A stretch of 64,000 nt of DNA. It comes from Paracoccus aminovorans. Its GTDB lineage: Bacteria > Pseudomonadota > Alphaproteobacteria > Rhodobacterales > Rhodobacteraceae. Below the pieces are notes generated by a model. It was given only the letters and a program-made list of their open reading frames with translations, ran no database searches and had not been told where the DNA came from. Location of the stretch: positions 402,837 to 466,836 of the forward strand of contig NZ_LN832559.1 of the NCBI RefSeq assembly GCF_900005615.1. The letters are read 5' to 3'. Numbering within the stretch: the stretch's first letter is position 1; the number at the start of each line of letters is the position of its first letter. Position numbers and translations under genes: made by a program. Below are positions 40,470 through 50,476 of this stretch, one piece after another.

Positions 40470-40577
40470 ACGGGGCCTGCGGGCAGGTCTCCGGCGCCAA
40501 CGCGGACAGCGACCGCACATTCACCGTTTTTCAAATGCCCTCCGCCCCGGAGCCTTTGGCGCGCTCGGTCAGGGTAG

Positions 40578-40618
40578 GATAAGTCATTAAAACAGTTAAG
40601 TTCTTATTTATTAAACTG
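40578..40618. promoter_or_regulatory. AT-rich upstream region of the 40692 gene
   Basis: taagtcattaaaacagttaa and the bases after it are about three-quarters A/T in a GC-rich window, about 75-115 bp before the 40692 ATG. Probably promoter or regulator-binding DNA; no clear -35/-10 pair stands out. Confidence 0.35.
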
Positions 40619-40691
40619 GCGGTGGAAAGGTCCGGTTCAGGATTCTTCGGTTATGATGGATCCATTCCATTACTGAGTCGTCAGGTGCAAC

Positions 40692-41222
40692 ATGATTCCT
40701 CTCGCCAACCAAATTCACAGCCGGGCCGGACCGGCGACGACCGCCGCGACCCACCTGGGCGACCCGGTGGGGACGACTGTCGCGCAAGGCCGCACCGATA
40801 TTCCGCCGGTCGAGGAAGCCTCCTCGGTCAGCGAGGACGTGCAGCTGGGCCGCGACGGCATCGGCCACGCCGCAAAGGCCGCGGCCGAGCCGGGCGAACC
40901 GCGTCGCGCGCGCCCGGCCAAGCCGGCCGCCGACGATACCGACGGGCCCCAGGACCGGGCGGTGTTCCGCGCCAAGGTCATCAAGTTTCTCAATGCCATG
41001 TATCGCGACGACGAGGCCTTTCAGCGCGCGCTGAAGCTGGGCACCATCGTCGTGCGCGCGGTCGAGGATCAGCCCGAGCCCGAGATGCGGCCGGAACTGA
41101 CCTATGCGATCTATCGCGAAGGCGCCATCCAGGCCGCGGCCGAACTGGCCCTGCGGCGCGGTGCCGATGGCCTGCCGGCCAGCGTCGGACCCAACGACTT
41201 CATCGCCTGGTGGCCGAAATAA
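40692..41222 (+). CDS. Hypothetical protein (176 aa)
   Basis: The first 95 residues are low-complexity (Ala, Pro, Gly, Glu; probably disordered). The C-terminal 80 are well-ordered: FRAKVIKFLNAMYRDDEAFQRAL, then LTYAIYREGAIQAAAELALRR and NDFIAWWPK at the end. I do not recognise it. Own promoter likely from the AT-rich leader. Convergent with the LOG-family gene (13 bp apart). Confidence 0.65.
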   Translation: MIPLANQIHSRAGPATTAATHLGDPVGTTVAQGRTDIPPVEEASSVSEDVQLGRDGIGHAAKAAAEPGEPRRARPAKPAADDTDGPQDRAVFRAKVIKFLNAMYRDDEAFQRALKLGTIVVRAVEDQPEPEMRPELTYAIYREGAIQAAAELALRRGADGLPASVGPNDFIAWWPK

Positions 41223-41234
41223 TCCCGGTTGCGG

Positions 41235-42062
41235 TCAGGGACAGGGCAGCACCCAGCTGTCGATGATGTCGACCGCCTCGTCGGCGCTTTCGACGAAGCG
41301 GACCAGCTCCAGATCCTCGGGGCTGATGGTGCCGGCATCGGCCAGCGCCTGCCAGTTGATGATCTGGTTCCAGAAGTCGCGTCCGAACAGGATGAAGGGG
41401 ATGCGCTGCATCCGGCCGGTCTGGATCAGGGTCAGCGCCTCGAACATCTCGTCCATGGTGCCGAAGCCGCCCGGAAACACCGTCACCGCCTTGGCCCGCA
41501 TCAGGAAATGCATCTTCCTGATGGCGAAATAGTGGAAATTGAAGCACAGGTCGGGCGTGACATACTGGTTCGGCGCCTGCTCGTGCGGCAGCACGATGGA
41601 CAGGCCGATCGAAATGCCGCCCGCCTCGGAGGCGCCCATGTTGCCGGCCTCCATCACGCCCGGGCCGCCGCCGGTGCAGATGACGTTCTCGGCGCCATAG
41701 CTTTCCAGGCTGCGCTCGGTCATCGCCCGCGCGAATTTTCGGGCCTCTTCGTAATAGCGCGACAGGGCGGCCAGGGCCGGGGTGCGGGCACTGTCGCTTT
41801 CCGCCGGCGCCGGAATCCGCGCGCCCCCGAACATCACCACGGTCGAGCGGATGCCGCGCGCGTCCATGATCATTTGCGGTTTCAGCAGTTCCAGCTGCAG
41901 CCGCACCGGACGCAGTTCCTCGCGCAGCAGGAATTCGGCATCGGTGAAGGCCAGACGATAGGCGGGCGCGCGGGTCTGGGCGGTGTTCGGCAAGGTGCGC
42001 GTCGCGGCCGCGTCCTGCTGGCTGTCGCGGAACGGGTGGCTGCGCTCGTCTTCTTCTATCAT
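41235..42062 (-). CDS. LOG family protein (TIGR00730-type nucleotide-monophosphate phosphoribohydrolase)
   Basis: Predicted 275-residue Rossmann-fold protein. [21 protein letters not shown] and [18 protein letters not shown] carry the LOG family motif PGGxGTxxE; known members hydrolyse nucleoside 5'-monophosphates (plant cytokinin activation, bacterial PpnN-like). Often mislabelled lysine decarboxylase. The N-terminal extension (residues 1-75) is longer than the minimal form. ATG at 42062 ([11 protein letters not shown]). Divergent from dapD. Confidence 0.88.
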   Translation of the reverse strand: MIEEDERSHPFRDSQQDAAATRTLPNTAQTRAPAYRLAFTDAEFLLREELRPVRLQLELLKPQMIMDARGIRSTVVMFGGARIPAPAESDSARTPALAALSRYYEEARKFARAMTERSLESYGAENVICTGGGPGVMEAGNMGASEAGGISIGLSIVLPHEQAPNQYVTPDLCFNFHYFAIRKMHFLMRAKAVTVFPGGFGTMDEMFEALTLIQTGRMQRIPFILFGRDFWNQIINWQALADAGTISPEDLELVRFVESADEAVDIIDSWVLPCP

Positions 42063-42156
42063 CCAAACCTCTGGCACGGGACGCCGCGCATTGCGCGGCC
42101 GCAGCCTCCGGCTTATAGCCCTTGCACGACAGTTTCCACCCGAGAGAGGCCTGCAC

Positions 42157-42981
42157 ATGTCGAATGACGCCCTTGAAGCCGCCATCGAATCCGCCTGGGA
42201 AAGCCGGGACCAGATCACTCCCGCCACCAAGGGCGAGGCCCGCGACGCTATCGAGGCGACGCTCGAGGCGCTGGACAAGGGCGCGCTGCGCGTCGCCGAA
42301 AAACGCGGCGCCGACTGGCATGTGAACCAATGGGCGAAAAAGGCGGTGCTGCTGGGCTTTCGCCTGAAGGACATGGAGATGCAACCGGGCGGCCCGCAGA
42401 ACGGCACCTGGTGGGACAAGGTGGACAGCAAGTTCGCCGGCTGGGGCGAGAACCGCTGGCGCGAGGCCGGCTTCCGCGCCGTGCCGAACTGCATCGTGCG
42501 CAAATCGGCCTATATCGCCAAGGGCGTGGTGCTGATGCCCAGCTTCGTGAACCTGGGCGCCTATGTCGACGAGGGCACCATGGTCGACACCTGGGCCACC
42601 GTCGGCAGCTGCGCGCAGATCGGCAAGAACGTCCACCTGTCGGGCGGCGTCGGCATCGGCGGCGTGCTGGAGCCGATGCAGGCCGGCCCGACCATCATCG
42701 AGGACAACTGCTTCATCGGCGCCCGGTCCGAGGTGGTCGAGGGCTGCATCGTGCGCGAGGGCTCGGTCCTGGGCATGGGCGTCTTCATCGGCAAATCGAC
42801 CAAGATCGTCGACCGCGAAACCGGCGAGGTCATGTATGGCGAGGTTCCGTCGGGCTCGGTCGTGGTCGCGGGCTCGCTGCCGTCGAAGAACGGCGTGAAC
42901 CTTTATTGCGCGGTGATCGTGAAGCGCGTCGATGCGCAGACCCGTTCCAAGACCTCGATCAACGAGCTGCTGCGCGACTGA
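42157..42981 (+). CDS. dapD: 2,3,4,5-tetrahydropyridine-2,6-dicarboxylate N-succinyltransferase
   Basis: Predicted 274-residue trimeric enzyme of the succinylase branch of lysine/diaminopimelate synthesis. A helical N-terminal domain is followed by left-handed beta-helix hexapeptide repeats from about residue 105 ([20 protein letters not shown] to [17 protein letters not shown]). [20 protein letters not shown] and [14 protein letters not shown] are family hallmarks. gagagagg lies before ATG 42157. Confidence 0.97.
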   Translation: MSNDALEAAIESAWESRDQITPATKGEARDAIEATLEALDKGALRVAEKRGADWHVNQWAKKAVLLGFRLKDMEMQPGGPQNGTWWDKVDSKFAGWGENRWREAGFRAVPNCIVRKSAYIAKGVVLMPSFVNLGAYVDEGTMVDTWATVGSCAQIGKNVHLSGGVGIGGVLEPMQAGPTIIEDNCFIGARSEVVEGCIVREGSVLGMGVFIGKSTKIVDRETGEVMYGEVPSGSVVVAGSLPSKNGVNLYCAVIVKRVDAQTRSKTSINELLRD

Positions 42982-42997
42982 GCTGTTGCGCGCCTGC

Positions 42998-43025
42998 ATC
43001 GGATTCACCCCGGCGTGAATCCGAT
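42998..43025. terminator. Perfect 11-bp stem-loop after dapD
   Basis: atcggattcac / gtgaatccgat with a 6-base loop (cccggc), 17 bp after the dapD stop. No U-tract follows, so it may be an mRNA-stabilising end or operator rather than a strict terminator. Confidence 0.4.
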
Positions 43026-43087
43026 GTGAAACCGATCCGCCCCGGCCGCGTTCAATTCCGCAGCCTTAGCAGCAAGCGGAGTTTCAC

Positions 43088-43339
43088 ATGCAGGGTTTGG
43101 GTTGGATTGCCGCGATTATCGTCGGCGGTCTCGCGGGCTGGATCGCCAGCAATATCATGAAGGCCGACACCGGGGTTTTTCTCAACATCATCCTGGGCAT
43201 CGTCGGGGCCGTGGTCGGCAACGCGCTCCTGGGCCTGGTGGGCCTGAACGCCCAGGCCGGCAGTTGGCTGGCGCAGGGCGTGGCCGGGCTGATCGGCGCG
43301 GTGGTGCTGATCTGGCTCTATCGAGCGGTGGCCGGATAG
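43088..43339 (+). CDS. GlsB/YeaQ/YmgE family stress-response membrane protein
   Basis: Predicted 83-residue protein with three hydrophobic helices. GLGWIAAIIVGGLAGWIAS, then FLNIILGIVGAVVGNALLG and LIGAVVLIWLYR are the glycine-rich transglycosylase-associated (GlsB/YeaQ) pattern. agcggagtttcac before ATG 43088. Single-gene unit ended by a clear terminator. Function is loosely linked with envelope stress. Confidence 0.92.
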   Translation: MQGLGWIAAIIVGGLAGWIASNIMKADTGVFLNIILGIVGAVVGNALLGLVGLNAQAGSWLAQGVAGLIGAVVLIWLYRAVAG

Positions 43340-43346
43340 CGAAAAC

Positions 43347-43371
43347 GGGGCGGGTCGATCCCGCCCCTTTT
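43347..43371. terminator. Bidirectional rho-independent terminator
   Basis: 8-bp stem ggggcggg / cccgcccc, 5-base loop, followed by tttt on the plus strand and by gttttc on the minus strand. It serves the GlsB-like and YbaK-like genes, which converge here. Confidence 0.8.
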
Positions 43372-43375
43372 CATC

Positions 43376-43846
43376 TCAAGCGATGAAATCGGCCGTCGTG
43401 GCCCCGGTCAGCCGCAGCAGGTCCGCGGGGGCGATGGCGAAGACATGGCGCGGCGTGCCCGCCGCCGCCCAGACCTGCTCGAAATCCAGCAGGCGCGGGT
43501 CCAGCCAGGCCTCGATCCAGTTCAGGTGGCCGACCGGCGCGACGCCGCCGATGGCAAAGCCGGTCTCGGCGCGGACCAGTTCGGCATCGGCCTTGCCCAG
43601 GCTTTGCCCGGCCAGCGCCGTGGCCTTGGCCGGATCGACGCGATTGCCGCCGGCGGTCAGGAACAGGACGACATGGCCCGAGTCCTCACCGCGAAAGATG
43701 ATCGACTTGGCGATCTGGTCGACCGTGCAGCCGACCGCGGCCGCCGCACCCTCGGCGGTGCGGGCGCTGTCGTCGGTCTCGCGGATCTCGACCGCGAGAC
43801 CCGCTGCCTCCAGGGCAGATTGCACGCGGCGCAGGCTCTTGCTCAT
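43376..43846 (-). CDS. YbaK/EbsC family aminoacyl-tRNA deacylase-like protein
   Basis: Predicted 156-residue single-domain protein. CTVDQIAKSIIFRGEDSG carries the conserved Lys, GGNRVDPAKATALAG and AIGGVAPVGHLN are the YbaK/ProX fold signature. The family removes wrongly attached amino acids from tRNA (for example Cys-tRNA-Pro). aaggagg precedes ATG 43846 at good spacing. Closest in style to the YbaK/EbsC subgroup without a synthetase. Confidence 0.9.
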   Translation of the reverse strand: MSKSLRRVQSALEAAGLAVEIRETDDSARTAEGAAAAVGCTVDQIAKSIIFRGEDSGHVVLFLTAGGNRVDPAKATALAGQSLGKADAELVRAETGFAIGGVAPVGHLNWIEAWLDPRLLDFEQVWAAAGTPRHVFAIAPADLLRLTGATTADFIA

Positions 43847-43901
43847 TGTCCCCTCCTTGGTTTCGGGCGATATGACGGGAAAACCGCAGGAAGGGAAAGC
43901 C

Positions 43902-44216
43902 ATGGCCCAGCAGGTCTATACGCTTCTAGTCGAGGTCGGCCGCGCCAGGGACGACGGCCTGCCCGATGGTGCGACGGGCGCCGCGCTGGTCTGCTACGCC
44001 TCGGGCAAGGACGAGGACGAGGCGGTGCGCGAAACCGTCGCCATCCTGAAGCAGGCGGGCCTAGCCCCGATCGAGGTCACCGGCCACGGCAGCATCAACG
44101 AGCGCCTGGCCGAGAGCCATGAGATCCCCGAGGAAGAGCGCGCCCTGATGGACCGCGCCCTGGCCGAGAACGCGGTGATCGTGGCGCAGATGGAGCCGCT
44201 TTACGGCGAGGATTGA
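43902..44216 (+). CDS. Hypothetical protein (104 aa)
   Basis: Acidic cytosolic protein, MAQQVYTLLVEVGRARDDG to MEPLYGED. Its alternating strand-helix pattern (YTLLVEV, ALVCYASGKDEDEAVRETV, APIEVTGHGSI) resembles a small ferredoxin-like fold. aggaagggaaagcc before ATG 43902. Not recognised. Followed 67 bp later by the lytic transglycosylase. Confidence 0.7.
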   Translation: MAQQVYTLLVEVGRARDDGLPDGATGAALVCYASGKDEDEAVRETVAILKQAGLAPIEVTGHGSINERLAESHEIPEEERALMDRALAENAVIVAQMEPLYGED

Positions 44217-44283
44217 CTATCCATCGCCCACCGCCGCCGCTAGACTGGCCCGCAACCAGAACAAGACAGAGCGGACAGGCAGA

Positions 44284-45534
44284 ATGACCAGACGGATTTC
44301 CCGCATCGTCCTCGGCGCGATCCTGATTGCCAGCTTGGCCGGCTGCGGGGTGTCGATGAACCGCACGCCCGGCGCACCCGGCGGCAATTTCGGCGGCCTG
44401 CCCACGGCGAACGGCCAAGGCAGCGAGGCGGGCTTTCAGAGCTGGGTGGCCAGCTTCCGGCCCCGGGCGCTGGCGGCGGGGATCTCGGGCGCGACCTTCG
44501 ACAGCGCCATGGCGGACGCGCATTTCATGCCCAGCCTGATCGCGCTCGACCGCAAGCAGAGCGAATTCGCCAAACCGGTCTGGGACTATCTCGACGGCGC
44601 CATCGGCACGCGCGGCGCCACCGGCCGCAGCAAGGCGGCGCAATATTCCTCGACGCTCGCTGCCATCGAATCGCGCTACGGCGTCCCGCGCGAGGTGGTG
44701 CTGGCGGTCTGGGGCATGGAATCGAACTTCGGCGCCAATCGCGGCAATACCCGCATCGTGCCGGCGCTGGCGACGCTGGCCTATGACGGCCGGCGCGGCG
44801 AATTCTTCGCCGGCGAGCTGGTCTCGGCGCTGCGCATCATCCAGTCGGGCGACGTCGACAGCGCCCATATGGTCGGCAGCTGGGCCGGCGCCATGGGGCA
44901 TACGCAGTTCATGCCCTCGTCCTTCCTGGCCCATGCGGTGGATTTCAACGGCGACGGCCGCCGCGACATCTGGTCGGACGACCCGACCGACGCGCTGGCC
45001 TCGACCGCGCATTACCTGCGCCAGAACGGCTGGCGCCCCGGCCAGCCCTGGGGAACCGAGGTCATCCTGCCGCCCGGCTTCGACTTCAACAACGCCGGCA
45101 AGGCGGTGCAGCGCTCGGGCAGCCAATGGGCGGCGATGGGCGTGCGCACCCGCAACGGCAGCGCGGTGCCCTCGGGCTCGATCCTGGTCCCGGCCGGATC
45201 GCGCGGCCCGGCCTTCCTGATCACGGAAAACTTCCGCGCCATCCTGAAATACAACGCCTCGGACAGCTACGCCCTTGCCGTCAGCTACCTGGGCGAAGCC
45301 ATCGCCGGCCGCCCGGGCATCCAAGGGTCATGGCCGCGCGGCGACCGCACGCTCTCGACCAGCGAAAAGGCCGAGATCCAGCGCCTGCTGATGGCCAAGG
45401 GTTTCGACACCGGCGGGGTGGACGGCAAGCTCGGCAGCCAGTCGACCGAGGCGATCAAGGCCTTCCAGCGCGCGCGCGGCGTCACGCCCGACGGCTATGC
45501 CGACACAAGCCTGCTGGCCTTGCTGCGCAGCTGA
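44284..45534 (+). CDS. Lytic murein transglycosylase, MltB family, with peptidoglycan-binding domain
   Basis: Predicted 416-residue lipoprotein: lipobox LAGC (Cys21), then an SLT2 domain with the catalytic Glu146 in VWGMESNFGANRGNTRIV, and AGAMGHTQFMPSSFLAHAVDFNGDGRR in two parts as in MltB. The C-terminal 60 residues (EIQRLLMAKGFDTGGVDG, TEAIKAFQRARG) form a PG_binding_1 domain. It cleaves glycan strands to 1,6-anhydromuropeptides at the outer or inner membrane face. ATG 44284. Confidence 0.95.
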   Translation: MTRRISRIVLGAILIASLAGCGVSMNRTPGAPGGNFGGLPTANGQGSEAGFQSWVASFRPRALAAGISGATFDSAMADAHFMPSLIALDRKQSEFAKPVWDYLDGAIGTRGATGRSKAAQYSSTLAAIESRYGVPREVVLAVWGMESNFGANRGNTRIVPALATLAYDGRRGEFFAGELVSALRIIQSGDVDSAHMVGSWAGAMGHTQFMPSSFLAHAVDFNGDGRRDIWSDDPTDALASTAHYLRQNGWRPGQPWGTEVILPPGFDFNNAGKAVQRSGSQWAAMGVRTRNGSAVPSGSILVPAGSRGPAFLITENFRAILKYNASDSYALAVSYLGEAIAGRPGIQGSWPRGDRTLSTSEKAEIQRLLMAKGFDTGGVDGKLGSQSTEAIKAFQRARGVTPDGYADTSLLALLRS

Positions 45535-45540
45535 ACGACA

Positions 45541-45563
45541 AAGGGCGGCACCGGGCCGCCCTT
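45541..45563. terminator. Hairpin between convergent transglycosylase gene and rppH
   Basis: Perfect 9-bp stem aagggcggc / gccgccctt with a 5-base loop; weak U-tracts on both sides. A dispersed repeat copy follows at 45569. Confidence 0.55.
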
Positions 45564-45568
45564 CCTGC

Positions 45569-45590
45569 CTTCACTGTTTCACAAATACCC
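45569..45590 (-). repeat. Dispersed GGGTATTTGG-type repeat, copy 5
   Basis: Minus strand gggtatttgtgaaacagtga, beside the terminator hairpin and 26 bp from the rppH stop. Confidence 0.5.
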
Positions 45591-45615
45591 GAAACCGGCC
45601 GCGCCACCGGCGCGA

Positions 45616-46100
45616 TCAGGCCAGGATATCGCGGAATTCGCCCAGCACCCGGGCGTAGACATCGCGCTTGAAAGGCACGATCGACTCGAGCACATCGGCC
45701 GCGCGCATCCACTGCCAGCGGTCGAATTCGGGATGTTCGGTGGCGATCCGCACCGCCTCGTCCGGGCCAAGAAAGCGCATGGCGAACCATTTCTGCTTCT
45801 GGCCGCCGTATTTGCCCTTCCAGACCTTGCCCAGCAGCTCGGGCGGCAGGTCGTAGGTCACCCAGTCGGCGGTCTCGGCCAGCACGTCCACCAAGTCGGT
45901 GGTGACGCCGGTCTCCTCGACCAATTCGCGCAGGGCGGCGGCGCGCGGCGTCTCGCCCGCGTCGATCCCGCCTTGCGGCATCTGCCAGGCCGGGGTCGGG
46001 TTGTCGATGCGCTGCCCGGCAAAGACCAGGCCAGCCGGGTTGATCAGCACCACCCCGGCGCAGGGCCGATAGGGCAGGCCCGACGGGCCCAGCAATTCGC

Positions 46101-46104
<4 letters not shown>
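45616..46104 (-). CDS. rppH: RNA pyrophosphohydrolase
   Basis: Predicted 162-residue Nudix enzyme. The Nudix box [20 protein letters not shown] is complete, preceded by [26 protein letters not shown] is typical of RppH/IalA. It removes pyrophosphate from mRNA 5' ends to start decay. Last gene of the coupled operon gpmI-envC-ctpA-rppH; its start overlaps the ctpA stop by 4 bp. Confidence 0.96.
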
Positions 46105-47515
<1,411 letters not shown>

Positions 47516-47519
<4 letters not shown>

Positions 47520-48754
47520 TCCGTCTCGTCCTGCCCGGTTGCGTTTCGGCCGGTTCCACCCTGCGTGGTATCGCCGACAATGGGATTCATCACGAACCAC
47601 TCGGCCGGGTCCAGCGTTTCCTTGCCCCGGCGCAGTTCAACATACAGTGTCTCGTTCTGTCCAGCGCCGCCGCCGGCGGCGGCATCGGCGACGAACTCGG
47701 CCCCGAATTCCTGCGCCGGGGGCTCTTGCCCGCCCATCAGCCCGACCGGCTCGCCCGCGGCCAGCACGTCGCCGGTCTCGCCAAAGACTTGCGCCAGCCC
47801 GGCGAAGATCAGCAGATAGCCGCGCGCCGGCTCGACGATCATCACATTGCCATAGTCCAGCAGCGGGCCGCGATAGCGGATCGTCGCCGGCCAGGGCGTG
47901 GTGACCAGCGCCGCCGGCGCGGTGGCGATCACCAGGCCGGGGCGGCGCACGCCGGCCGCATCCGGCTCGTCGTAGCGGCGGATCACCTGGCCCAGGGCGG
48001 GCAGGGGCAGGCTGCCCTGCGCGCCCTCGAAATCGGCCATCGGCGCGCCCACGTCCTGCTCCATGCCGGTGATGCCCGAGGCGAAGGCTTCCAGCGTGTC
48101 GGCCGATTGCACCAGCGCCGTCAGCTCCTTGGGGTCCTTGCCGAAGCGCACCGGCAGGCTGGAACGGTCGGTCACGGCCGAGGCCAGCAGCCGCCGCGCC
48201 TCCTGCACCTGACCCAGGCCCTGAGCCAGCGTGTTGGCGGCATTCAGCTGGATGGCGCGGACGGCGCGGATCTCTTCCAGCTTCTGCTGCATCTCCCTGG
48301 CCTCGGCTTCCAGCCCGGGGGCCACGGCATCCAGGATCATGCCGGCCCGGGCCGAGGCTTCGGGTCCGGCGGGATGCAGCAGCAGCATGGTCTCGGGCGA
48401 TTTCTGCATCGAGGTCATCACCCCCAGCACCCGGCCCAGCCGGTCGCGCCGGGCGTCGAATTCGGTGCGGATCTCCTGCTCGCGCACGCCGGCGCGGCGC
48501 AGCCCGCTGCGCAGGGCCGACAGGCCCTGTTCATAGGCGCGGATCATCCGGGTCAGCGAAGCGACCTGGTCGTCCTCGGTCAGCGCCTCGTCCAGCTGAT
48601 CCACGGCGGCGCGCAGCATCTCGGCCGCCTGCGCCGCCTCCTGCGCGGCCTGGCCCAATGGCGAATCGGTCTGGGCCGGGGTCGCCGGCTGCGCCGGGGC
48701 CATCGAGCCGAGGCCGAGCGCGGCGACGACCGGCAGGAGCAGCTTCAGCCTCAT
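47516..48754 (-). CDS. envC: EnvC-like murein hydrolase activator (degenerate LytM)
   Basis: Predicted 412-residue periplasmic protein: signal peptide to about residue 21, a long coiled-coil (about 30-240), and a C-terminal LytM/M23 domain (VIRRYDEPDAAGVRRPGL to ELRRGKETLDPAEW). The zinc ligands of active M23 enzymes (HxxxD and HxH) are absent, as in EnvC, which activates amidases at the septum rather than cutting peptidoglycan itself. Coupled to gpmI and ctpA by 4-bp overlaps, a conserved order in Rhodobacteraceae as I recall it. Confidence 0.9.
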
Positions 48755-50274
48755 GCGCGGGCGATCAGCGAGCGGCCCGTCATCTCGGGCGGCAGTTCCA
48801 GGCCCATCAGGTCCAGGACCGTGGGTGCCACGTCGGCCAGCCGGCCGTCGCGGACCGTGGCGCCGGCCGGGCCGCCGAAGACGATCACCGGCACCGGGTT
48901 CACGGTATGGGCGGTATGCGGGCCGCCGGTCTCGGGGTCGATCATGGTCTCACAATTGCCGTGGTCGGCGATCACCACCGCCGCGCCGCCGGCCTGTTCC
49001 AGCGCCGCCAGCATCAGGCCCAGGCCCTGGTCCACCGCCTCGCAGGCGCGGATCGCGGCGGGCAGGCTGCCGGTATGGCCGACCATGTCGGGATTGGCGA
49101 AATTGACCACGATCAGGTCGTAGCCGGCTTCGATCGCCTCGACCAGTTTCGCGCTGACCTCGGGCGCGGCCATTTCCGGCGCCAGGTCATAGGTCGCGAC
49201 CTTGGGGCTTTGCGGCATGAAGCGGTCCTCGCCCGGCTCGGGTGCCTCTTGGCCGCCGTTCAGGAAGAAGGTGACATGCGGATATTTCTCGGTCTCGGCC
49301 AGGCGGAACTGGCGCAGGCCCTTCTGCGCGACCCAGGCGCCCAGGGTGTTCGCCACCTGCCGCTTGGGATAGGCCGCGTCCATGAATTCGACATGCCGGG
49401 CCGAGTAGTCGACCATGCCCAGCAGCACCGCCCATTCCGGGCGCCGGCCGGTGTCGAAAGAGTCGAAGCCCGGGTCGCCGACGGCGGCCATGATCTCGCG
49501 CGCGCGGTCGGCGCGGAAGTTCAGGCAGAAGAACCCGTCGCCGTCCCGGGCGCCGGCATAATCGCCGATGACCCGCGGCTGGATGAATTCGTCGGTCTCG
49601 TCATGGCGATAGGCCTCGGCCACGGCGCGGGCGGCATCCGTCGCCGGCATGCCCTTGCCGTGGACCATCATCGCATAGGCGCGCGAGACCCGTTCCCAGC
49701 GGTTGTCGCGGTCCATGGCATAGTAGCGGCCGATGACCGTGCCGATGCGCGCGCCCTCGGGCAGGCTGCCTTCGAGCTCGGTGATGAAGCCCAGGGCCGA
49801 TTTGGGCGGCACGTCGCGGCCGTCGGTGACGGCATGGACCACCACCGGCACGCCCTTGTCGGTCACGGCGCGGGCGGCGGCGACGACATGGTGGATATGG
49901 CCGTGCACGCCGCCGTCCGAGATGATGCCCATCAGATGCGCGGTTCCGCCGCTGGCCTGCAGCTTGCGCACGAATTCGTCCAGGCCGGTGTTGCGGTAGA
50001 AGCTGCCGTCCTCGATGGCGAGGTCGATCTGGCCCAGGTCCATGGCGACGACCCGGCCGGCGCCGATATTGGTGTGGCCGACCTCGGAATTGCCCATCTG
50101 GCCGCGGGGCAGGCCCACGTCCGGGCCGAAGGTGATCAGGGTGCCGTGCGGGTATTCGCGCATCAGCCGGTCGAAGTTCGGCACCTGCGCCTGTGCCGGG
50201 GCGCTTTGTTCGGGGCGGTCGGAGATGCCCCAGCCATCGAGGATGCAGAGGACGACGGGTTTCGGACGGGTCAT
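48751..50274 (-). CDS. gpmI: 2,3-bisphosphoglycerate-independent phosphoglycerate mutase
   Basis: Predicted 507-residue glycolytic enzyme interconverting 3- and 2-phosphoglycerate with Mn ions. The phospho-acceptor serine is Ser63 in QMGNSEVGHTNIGAG; VVVHAVTDGRDVPPKSAL, FFCLNFRADRAREI and ADHGNCETMIDP are metal and substrate blocks of the alkaline-phosphatase superfamily. First gene of the coupled cell-wall operon. ATG 50274 with agaaggcc upstream. Confidence 0.97.
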   Translation of the reverse strand: MTRPKPVVLCILDGWGISDRPEQSAPAQAQVPNFDRLMREYPHGTLITFGPDVGLPRGQMGNSEVGHTNIGAGRVVAMDLGQIDLAIEDGSFYRNTGLDEFVRKLQASGGTAHLMGIISDGGVHGHIHHVVAAARAVTDKGVPVVVHAVTDGRDVPPKSALGFITELEGSLPEGARIGTVIGRYYAMDRDNRWERVSRAYAMMVHGKGMPATDAARAVAEAYRHDETDEFIQPRVIGDYAGARDGDGFFCLNFRADRAREIMAAVGDPGFDSFDTGRRPEWAVLLGMVDYSARHVEFMDAAYPKRQVANTLGAWVAQKGLRQFRLAETEKYPHVTFFLNGGQEAPEPGEDRFMPQSPKVATYDLAPEMAAPEVSAKLVEAIEAGYDLIVVNFANPDMVGHTGSLPAAIRACEAVDQGLGLMLAALEQAGGAAVVIADHGNCETMIDPETGGPHTAHTVNPVPVIVFGGPAGATVRDGRLADVAPTVLDLMGLELPPEMTGRSLIARA

Positions 50275-50476
50275 GGGCGGCCTTCTTCGCGGATCGGGAT
50301 GCTTCTAAAGCCGCAAGGGCCGGGGGGCAAGTTCGCGCTGGGAATTGCCGCCCGGCGCCGCCGATCGTGAACGGGCGATCTTGAACGGGCGGTGCCGGCG
50401 GCGCGGGGCCGCCCGGGCATTCGGGAAACGGTGCAGAGGCGGCGCGCCGCGCGGGCGGGGCGCGCCGGTCCCGGGA

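Noticed and set aside
41235..42062. Lysine decarboxylase
   Set aside because: The PGGFGTMDE motif marks the LOG family; there is no PLP-dependent decarboxylase domain.
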